Positions 54,774 through 59,730 of a stretch of DNA of 59,730 bases are shown here, one piece after another. Source of the DNA: Oscillospiraceae bacterium. GTDB taxonomy: Bacteria; Bacillota; Clostridia; Oscillospirales; CAG-272. The position numbers and the translations under genes are program-made. The notes under the pieces were generated by a model that worked only from the letters and a program-made list of their open reading frames with translations, was not told the DNA's origin and made no database searches. The stretch's first letter is position 1. Each line of letters starts with the position of its first letter. The stretch covers positions 1-59,730 of the forward strand of contig SVTK01000018.1 in the NCBI GenBank assembly GCA_015063805.1, given 5' to 3'.

Positions 54774-55490
54774 TTACAGTTCTTCCACCGCACCCACACC
54801 GTCAACGGTGGCAATCAGTGCGAGTACCTCGTCATGCGAATGTTTTTTCTGCATTTCTACCGACAGCGTTGCGCTGTGCATACCGGCCTCACTGCGAGAC
54901 TTGTTCAGTTCAATGTTGAAAACACGAAGCTCCATCCCGCGCAAGTTGTCCAAAATGGCAGGAAAATCCTCGCTGTGGAAAAATTCCACTGTAACCCACA
55001 TGACCCGTGAAGAGGAACGGACCTTTCGGTCAAAATAAGTAAACAGGGTGGTGGTCAGCAGAATCACAATGCAGGCCAAAAGCGCGCCTTCATAGAAGCC
55101 GGCGCCGATGGCAAGACCCATGCAGGCAGAAGCCCAAAGTCCTGCAGCAGTGGTCAGACCGTTGACCTGGCGGTGACCGGTAACAATGATTGTGCCCGCG
55201 CCCAGGAAACCAATACCCGAGATAACCTGGGCACCCAGACGGGAAGCATCCACCGTGTACCCCTTGTCAATCAGATATTGGTTGACCATCATGGTCATAG
55301 CGGAGCCAAGGCAAACCAGCATATGGGTACGGAAACCGGCGGGACGACGCTTGCGTTCACGGCCGATGCCAATGATCCCGCCAAACACCATGGTGAGAAG
55401 AACCCGCACCAGAACCGATATCCAGTTGAATTCCCGCAGGTAGTCCATTATTTTGCTCAAAAAATCAATTGCTTCGCTCAAAAATTGCAT
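54774..55490 (-). CDS. MgtC/SapB family membrane protein
   Basis: A 238-residue protein: four to five transmembrane segments in the first 145 residues and a C-terminal cytosolic ACT-like domain. VLLTMVFGGIIGIGRERKRR, PAGFRTHMLVCLGSAMTM and ISGIGFLGAGTII are MgtC signatures. Members are linked to magnesium adaptation and to inhibition of F1Fo ATP synthase in pathogens; no evidence here for virulence. Own promoter. Confidence 0.92.
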   Translation of the reverse strand: MQFLSEAIDFLSKIMDYLREFNWISVLVRVLLTMVFGGIIGIGRERKRRPAGFRTHMLVCLGSAMTMMVNQYLIDKGYTVDASRLGAQVISGIGFLGAGTIIVTGHRQVNGLTTAAGLWASACMGLAIGAGFYEGALLACIVILLTTTLFTYFDRKVRSSSRVMWVTVEFFHSEDFPAILDNLRGMELRVFNIELNKSRSEAGMHSATLSVEMQKKHSHDEVLALIATVDGVGAVEEL

Positions 55491-55522
55491 ATTCGCTCTC
55501 CTTTGTTCTCTATCACCCCCAT

Positions 55523-55551
55523 ATTATACGCTACTCTTCCTAAAAATGCAA
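55523..55551 (-). promoter_or_regulatory. promoter of the MgtC-type gene
   Basis: Minus-strand TTGCAT (55546-55551), 17-base spacer, TATAAT (55523-55528). Confidence 0.75.
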
Positions 55552-55635
55552 GTCCGAATTGTAAAAAATTCAATTTTATTTTCTTTTTTCGCCCAAAATC
55601 CGCATTTTCAGTGGAATACCGCAATTTCAGAAGAA

Positions 55636-55675
55636 AGAAGGAGCACCGCATACCGTGCACAGTGCTCCTTTTGTA
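55636..55675 (-). terminator. terminator of the two-component/HtrA operon
   Basis: Minus-strand GGAGCAC...GTGCTCC stem with an inner TGCAC/GTATGCG loop, followed by TTCTTTCTT. It lies a few bases past the HtrA stop. Confidence 0.7.
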
Positions 55676-55679
55676 TGTC

Positions 55680-56939
55680 TTATTCCCAACCCAATTCCAC
55701 GGAAATATCGATCTCTTTTCCGCTGCGGTTCACCGTCAGGGTAACGGTGTCACCGCCATTCATATCCTCCAGCAAAGCATTCAGCTCGGTAACCGTACTG
55801 ATGCGGATCCCGTCCACCGCAACGATGATATCATTCACCGCCAGGCCGGACTTGGCCACGGGGTAATCTTCGCTGATGGTGGCAACGATAATACCACTGG
55901 CGGGATAGCCCTGGATAATACTCACGTTGCCTCCGGTGATGCCAATGATGGGACGGCCGGTCACAAAGCTGTTCCCTTCCCCGGCTGATCCGGTCTCGAT
56001 GATGGAGTTGAGGATCTCCGCCGCGCCGTTGATAGGCAGGGCGAATCCGATGCCGTCATAACCGTCGGTAAGTTTAAGGGTGGTAATGCCGATCACCTGT
56101 CCGCGGTCGTTGATCAGGGGACCGCCCGAATTGCCAGGATTGATGTTGGCATTGGTTTGGATGAGGGTCATGCGCTTGGTGAGCACGCCGCTGTCATCGT
56201 AGATCTTCACATTTCGGTCGATGGCGGAAATAATCCCGTTGGTCACTGTGCCGGCCAGGTCAAGGCCCCAGGGGGTACCGATGGCCACTACCGTCTCGCC
56301 CACCAAAAGGGCGGCAGAATCTCCCATGGTCACAGCAGGATATGCCTTTCCCTCAACCTTCAGCACCGCCAGGTCGGTGAGCTCGTCGCCCCCCACCAGC
56401 TCGGCTTTATGCTCGCCGCCGTCGTAATCGATTACCATGATCGACACCGCATCGTCTACCACATGGTAGTTGGTGGCAATGTAACCGTCTTCGCGGATAA
56501 AAAACCCAGTCCCCACGCTGACGCCGCCATGGGTCATGACCTTCACGCCAACCACCGAGGGCTGGACTGCGGCGGCAATCTCGGGAATGGTCAGCATACC
56601 ACTTTCGCTGTCATATTCCCGCACATAGACTACCCGCTCTTCCACGGGCGCAGTCTCCCGAGGCTGCTCGGTCATCTGCTGTTCACCGGGAGCGGGAATA
56701 CGATCTTTCACCGCATCGGGATAGGTGATCAGCACAGCGGCCAGGGCACCGAAACTCAGCAAAAAGGCCAGCGTCATGATAATAGCAAAGGTCAGCGCAC
56801 CTCTGCGGCGGCGGGGCCGCACGCCGGCATCGTAAGCCGTTTGCTGGCCGTAGTTCCAACAGAAAACAGGGGAGGCAGCAGTCATCTCGGCCTGCTCGGG
56901 CTTCCCGTCCTCAGGACGGGGATCAAATTCATCCTGCAT
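55680..56939 (-). CDS. HtrA/DegP-type serine protease
   Basis: A 419-residue membrane-anchored protease: cytosolic N-terminus (about 1-45, ending RPRRRR), one transmembrane segment (about 49-72), trypsin-like domain (about 115-300) and a C-terminal PDZ domain (about 320-415). The triad is His159 (TNYHVV), Asp189 (LTDLAVL) and Ser271 (NPGNSGGPL). It should degrade misfolded proteins outside the membrane. It follows a sensor kinase gene by five bases, an order known from the Firmicute WalRK-HtrA locus. Confidence 0.94.
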   Translation of the reverse strand: MQDEFDPRPEDGKPEQAEMTAASPVFCWNYGQQTAYDAGVRPRRRRGALTFAIIMTLAFLLSFGALAAVLITYPDAVKDRIPAPGEQQMTEQPRETAPVEERVVYVREYDSESGMLTIPEIAAAVQPSVVGVKVMTHGGVSVGTGFFIREDGYIATNYHVVDDAVSIMVIDYDGGEHKAELVGGDELTDLAVLKVEGKAYPAVTMGDSAALLVGETVVAIGTPWGLDLAGTVTNGIISAIDRNVKIYDDSGVLTKRMTLIQTNANINPGNSGGPLINDRGQVIGITTLKLTDGYDGIGFALPINGAAEILNSIIETGSAGEGNSFVTGRPIIGITGGNVSIIQGYPASGIIVATISEDYPVAKSGLAVNDIIVAVDGIRISTVTELNALLEDMNGGDTVTLTVNRSGKEIDISVELGWE

Positions 56940-56944
56940 AGGAG

Positions 56945-58444
56945 TTACTTCCTTTCCTCTGGGGTTGCCGTCCTGGGCTCCTTGAGGGGAGCGTAGGTCG
57001 GTTCAAGAGTAAAGTGGAATGCGCAGTTCTCGCCGTATTCGCTTTCCACCCAGATTTCTTCGTGATGGGAGGCGATGATGGTCTTGGCGATGAACAGCCC
57101 CAGACCAACGCCTGTTTTGTCCAGACCGCGGCTCTTGTCGCTTTTATAGAAGCGCTCGAACACATTGGGCAGATCCTCGGGAGAAATCCCCTGCCCTTCG
57201 TTAAATACCGTGACGTGGACCTTCTTTTTCTTTTCGCTCAGAGAGAGGGAGACCCTGTACTTCCCGCCCTCCCGGGAGAACTTGACTGCATTGTCGCAGA
57301 TATTGTACAGAATCTGATAGATGGCATCGTGGTCGGCCAGCACGAACATTTTTTCCTCATCACAGAGGAACTCCACATCCAGCCGCTTGGCCTCCAGCTT
57401 CTGCTCAAAAGAGATGATGATCTGCCGGGCCATTTCGCAGATATCGAAGGGAGTCATGTTGAATTTGCGGTCTCCCGCCTGCATCCGGGAGATATCCAGC
57501 AAAGATGCCACCAAACGGGCCAGCCGTTTCACTTCGGTGGAGATTACGCCCAGGTAATACTCATGCTTCTCGGGGGGGATGGCCCCGGCAAGCATCCCGT
57601 CAATAAAGCCTGAGATGGTAGTCATGGGGGTGCGCAGATCATGGGAAACATTGGCCATGAAGGAATTGCGCATTCCCTCAAGTCCCGACAGAGAGTCTGC
57701 CATGTGATTGAAGGCAATGGCCAGCTCGGCCACCTCGTCCCGTCCTGAGACGGGGACGCGGACATCGAATTTCCCCGCCGCAAAGCTTTTTGCGGCGCGG
57801 CTCATGGCCTTCAAAGGACCGATAATGCGGTCGCTGATAAAATACACCGCGATCAGGGCAGCCAACATGACCCAAAGGCTGGCCATGATGACGGTTTTTA
57901 CCATCACCTCGATCAGCGGATTAAGCGTCATGGAAGCGGAACAGACGAAAACCGTTCCCACCACCGTAAAATCGTCAAGAAATATGGGAGAGGCGTGCAC
58001 CAGGTAGGGGACATCGAACAGACCGTCCAGGGTATCCCGCTGGCGCACCTCCACCCCATTGTTAATCTCATCCATCACGGGCTTGGGGATGGATCTCCCC
58101 GTATAAGCACCGTTCTCGGCGCCCCCCGTCATGATGATCTTTCCGCTGTTGTCGGTGACAAGCAGGAAAATGTCCTCAGCGGAACCGGCCACCACGTCCA
58201 GCACAGGACGGAGCCGCTCACCGTAAATCATGGACAGGGAGGGCAGATCCATCAACTCATGGGTCTCCAGCTGCCCCTCCAAATACTCCACTGCCGATTG
58301 TGAGGCGCGGGAGATCATGTCATCCTTGAGCTGCCCGGAATAGGTATTGACCACCGAAGCGATAATTGTGATCATCATGGCAAAACTGATGATGATAATC
58401 AGCATAAATGCAGTGATATATTTGGTAAAGACACTCTTGAACAT
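56945..58444 (-). CDS. HAMP-domain sensor histidine kinase
   Basis: A 499-residue kinase: transmembrane segments at about 10-33 and 180-203, an extracytoplasmic sensor between them, HAMP (about 204-256), HisKA with the phosphorylated His268 (FMANVSHDLRTPMT), and a HATPase domain with N box NICDNAVKFS and G box GVGLGLFIAK. There is no PAS domain, which differs from typical WalK. It likely pairs with the response regulator encoded just upstream and responds to an envelope signal. The ATG at 58444 begins the first transmembrane segment. Confidence 0.93.
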   Translation of the reverse strand: MFKSVFTKYITAFMLIIIISFAMMITIIASVVNTYSGQLKDDMISRASQSAVEYLEGQLETHELMDLPSLSMIYGERLRPVLDVVAGSAEDIFLLVTDNSGKIIMTGGAENGAYTGRSIPKPVMDEINNGVEVRQRDTLDGLFDVPYLVHASPIFLDDFTVVGTVFVCSASMTLNPLIEVMVKTVIMASLWVMLAALIAVYFISDRIIGPLKAMSRAAKSFAAGKFDVRVPVSGRDEVAELAIAFNHMADSLSGLEGMRNSFMANVSHDLRTPMTTISGFIDGMLAGAIPPEKHEYYLGVISTEVKRLARLVASLLDISRMQAGDRKFNMTPFDICEMARQIIISFEQKLEAKRLDVEFLCDEEKMFVLADHDAIYQILYNICDNAVKFSREGGKYRVSLSLSEKKKKVHVTVFNEGQGISPEDLPNVFERFYKSDKSRGLDKTGVGLGLFIAKTIIASHHEEIWVESEYGENCAFHFTLEPTYAPLKEPRTATPEERK

Positions 58445-58500
58445 TTACACCGCTCCTTCGGTTTTGTTTTGCCGTGCCCGAACCCGGGCGCGGTCTTCGA

Positions 58501-59193
58501 TCAGGACAGGAGCTCGAACTTGTAGCCGACGCCCCAAACTGTCTTGAGCACCCACTTGTCCGACACGCCCTCCAGCTTCTCGCGCAGACGCTTAACGTGC
58601 ACGTCAACGGTGCGGGAGTCGCCCAGGTAGTCGAAGCCCCAGACCTTGTCCAACAGCTGGTCGCGGGTGAAAACGCGGTTGGAATTGGCCGCCAGGAAGT
58701 AGAGCAGCTCCAGCTCCTTGGGCGGAATGTCCACCGACTTGCCCTTAAGCTTCAGCTCATACTTCTGCAAACTGATCTCGATGTTCTCGAACTTGATGAC
58801 CTCGTCATCGTTCTGATTGCCCTGTGCACTGTAGCGGCGGAGCACGGCCTTGACGCGGGCAGAGAGCTCTTTGAGATCGAAGGGCTTCACCACGAAGTCA
58901 TCGGCACCCAGCTCAAGCCCCAGCACCTTGTCAAATACCTCGCCCTTGGCGGTGATCATGATCACGGGCTTGCTCGACATTTCGCGGATCTCGCGGCAAA
59001 CCTGCCAGCCGTCCTTCTTGGGCAGCATGATGTCCAGCAGGACCAGGTCGGGCTCGTACAGCTTGAAATAGCTGATGCCCTCCATGCCGTCATTGGCGGT
59101 CTTTACCTCATAGCCCTCATTCTCAAAATACAGCTTGAGCAAATCACAGATATTGGCGTCATCGTCGACAACCAGAATTTTGGTATCCAGCAT
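58501..59193 (-). CDS. OmpR/PhoB-type response regulator
   Basis: A 230-residue regulator. Receiver domain: acidic pair in VVDDDAN, phosphorylated Asp54 (VLLDIMLPKKDGW) and Lys103 (VVKPFDLKEL). DNA-binding winged helix: PPKELELLYFLAANSNRVFT and VWGFDYLGDSRTVDVHVKRL, close to the WalR/PhoP group. It controls its own operon or envelope genes by analogy. AAAGGAGG precedes the ATG. First gene of the regulator-kinase-HtrA operon. Direct repeats upstream may be its own binding sites. Confidence 0.94.
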   Translation of the reverse strand: MLDTKILVVDDDANICDLLKLYFENEGYEVKTANDGMEGISYFKLYEPDLVLLDIMLPKKDGWQVCREIREMSSKPVIMITAKGEVFDKVLGLELGADDFVVKPFDLKELSARVKAVLRRYSAQGNQNDDEVIKFENIEISLQKYELKLKGKSVDIPPKELELLYFLAANSNRVFTRDQLLDKVWGFDYLGDSRTVDVHVKRLREKLEGVSDKWVLKTVWGVGYKFELLS

Positions 59194-59216
59194 TGCTTGG
59201 ACCTCCTTTTATGTGG

Positions 59217-59241
59217 TTTGTTAAATTGTTAACTTTGTTAG
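59217..59241. repeat. three TTAACA-like direct repeats before the response regulator
   Basis: Read on the minus strand: CTAACA, TTAACA and TTAACA at nine- and eight-base steps, lying between the proximal -10 (59258-59263) and the ribosome site. PhoB/PhoP-family regulators bind direct repeats of this general kind, usually at 11-base steps. A possible autoregulatory operator. Confidence 0.4.
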
Positions 59242-59257
59242 ATTTTTGTCCAAGTTC

Positions 59258-59263
59258 ATTATA
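59258..59263 (-). promoter_or_regulatory. proximal -10 element of the response regulator operon
   Basis: Minus-strand TATAAT. No good -35 box stands at 17 bases (CACCAA), which suits an activator-dependent promoter, or else this is not a promoter. Confidence 0.4.
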
Positions 59264-59338
59264 TCAGTTTTTCCCGGAAATTGGTGAACGATTCATGAAC
59301 CTGCGGAAAATTCTTGCAGAAAATTCCCTTCCATGGTA

Positions 59339-59366
59339 ATTATACCATATTTGCGGCGATTTACAA
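59339..59366 (-). promoter_or_regulatory. distal promoter of the response regulator operon
   Basis: Minus-strand TTGTAA (59361-59366), 16-base spacer, TATAAT (59339-59344). It would give a leader of about 140 bases. Confidence 0.55.
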
Positions 59367-59477
59367 GATATGACGGTGAAAAATCAGAAAAGTTTCATGA
59401 ATTCATCACAAAAGGAAAGTTTTGCCAAACGGGTGTCTTCCATAAAGCAGGTTTTACCTACCATAAAAAACAAATTT

Positions 59478-59504
59478 GTAGGGGCGACCAGTGGTCGCCC
59501 CTAC
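59478..59504. repeat. GTAGGGGCGACC palindrome
   Basis: GTAGGGGCGACC and GGTCGCCCCTAC face each other across a three-base loop. I recall this palindrome as a frequent intergenic repeat in clostridial genomes; only one copy is in the window. Confidence 0.7.
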
Positions 59505-59507
59505 ATT

Positions 59508-59544
59508 ACAAAAGGACAGAGATTTTTCGTCTCTGTCCTTTTTC
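59508..59544. terminator. hairpin with A/T tracts, likely bidirectional terminator
   Basis: AAAAGGACAGAG pairs with CTCTGTCCTTTT around ATTTTTCGT-like loop, with A on the left and T on the right. No gene ends here in the window, so it may serve a neighbour or be part of the repeat cluster. Confidence 0.6.
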
Positions 59545-59606
59545 ACACGCCTTGCCCTGCAAGGTATAGTGTGTTACACCTTTCAGGTGTACTGTCGGGA
59601 GAAAAT

Positions 59607-59730
59607 GAGCCTCCCTTGTGTAAAGGGAGGTGGCTTGCGAAGCAAGACGGAGGGATTGTAAAAGCAAAAATTTCATCGTAAAACAATCCCTCAGCCGCCT
59701 TCGGCGTCAGCTCCCTTTACACAAGGGAGC
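59607..59730. mobile_element. MITE-like inverted repeat at the right edge
   Basis: The left arm (from 59609) and the reverse complement of the right arm (to 59730) are similar over about 50 bases: GCCTCCCTTGTGTAAAGGGA against GCTCCCTTGTGTAAAGGGAG, then GGTGGC or CTGACG, a short hairpin in each arm, and GAGGGATTGT in both. A short AT-rich centre joins them. There is no open reading frame, so it would move only with a transposase elsewhere. The end coincides with the window edge and may extend further. The 59380-59606 stretch before it holds only the palindromes listed and no gene. Confidence 0.7.

Noticed and set aside
59607-59730. Full insertion sequence
   Set aside because: No transposase frame between the arms; only a non-autonomous element fits.

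Overview
The window looks like a chromosome segment of a moderately GC-rich Firmicute, most likely a gut-type clostridial anaerobe of the Oscillospiraceae/Ruminococcaceae kind. The evidence is an hrcA-grpE-dnaK-dnaJ operon with a CIRCE operator, a T-box leader before pheST, DUF896, DUF421/DUF4363 and MgtC genes, TTGACA-17-TATAAT promoters, AGGAGG ribosome sites, GC-rich genes separated by AT-rich spacers, and intergenic repeats of a kind I remember from such genomes. The taxonomy is inferred. I see no phage, insertion sequence, CRISPR array, rRNA or tRNA gene.

Layout. 1-10 kb: tandem promoters firing out of the left edge, a DUF4886 lipoprotein, a YetF/DUF4363 pair, a radical SAM pair (TIGR03960/TIGR03936), a MATE exporter, an SGNH hydrolase with a DUF4358 lipoprotein, and a PHP-like protein. 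10-14 kb: T-box leader, pheS and pheT. 14-18.5 kb: a Gld-like ABC system (ATPase, permease, GldG-like and DUF4340 proteins). 18.7-25.6 kb: a polysaccharide deacetylase lipoprotein, then a sugar operon (nucleotidyltransferase, NahK-like kinase, galE, galM, membrane protein). 25.6-34 kb: a membrane protein, greA, an S41 protease, an M23 hydrolase with ftsX and ftsE, a CdaR/PucR-type regulator, a membrane protein and rsmE. 34-41.5 kb: an AI-2E family transporter, then the heat-shock operon ending in prmA.

41.7-48 kb: a histidine phosphatase, an ECF-like sigma factor with a large extra C-terminal part, an alpha/beta hydrolase, a DUF5131 protein, a leaderless serpin and a three-domain S1 protein. 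48-54.7 kb: a plus-strand run of DUF896, fhs, tsaE, tsaB, a membrane protein, rpiB, ispD, ispF and rpe. 54.7-59.2 kb: MgtC, then an HtrA protease, sensor kinase and response regulator in a Wal-like order. The last 500 bases hold palindromes and a MITE-like inverted repeat.

Most genes are housekeeping. The less ordinary items are the sigma factor with its uncharacterised extension, the cytoplasmic serpin next to DUF5131, structured spacers before ftsE and rpe, a dispersed hairpin repeat sitting inside two essential operons, and the sugar-1-phosphate salvage operon. All family names come from reading motifs; no database search was run.
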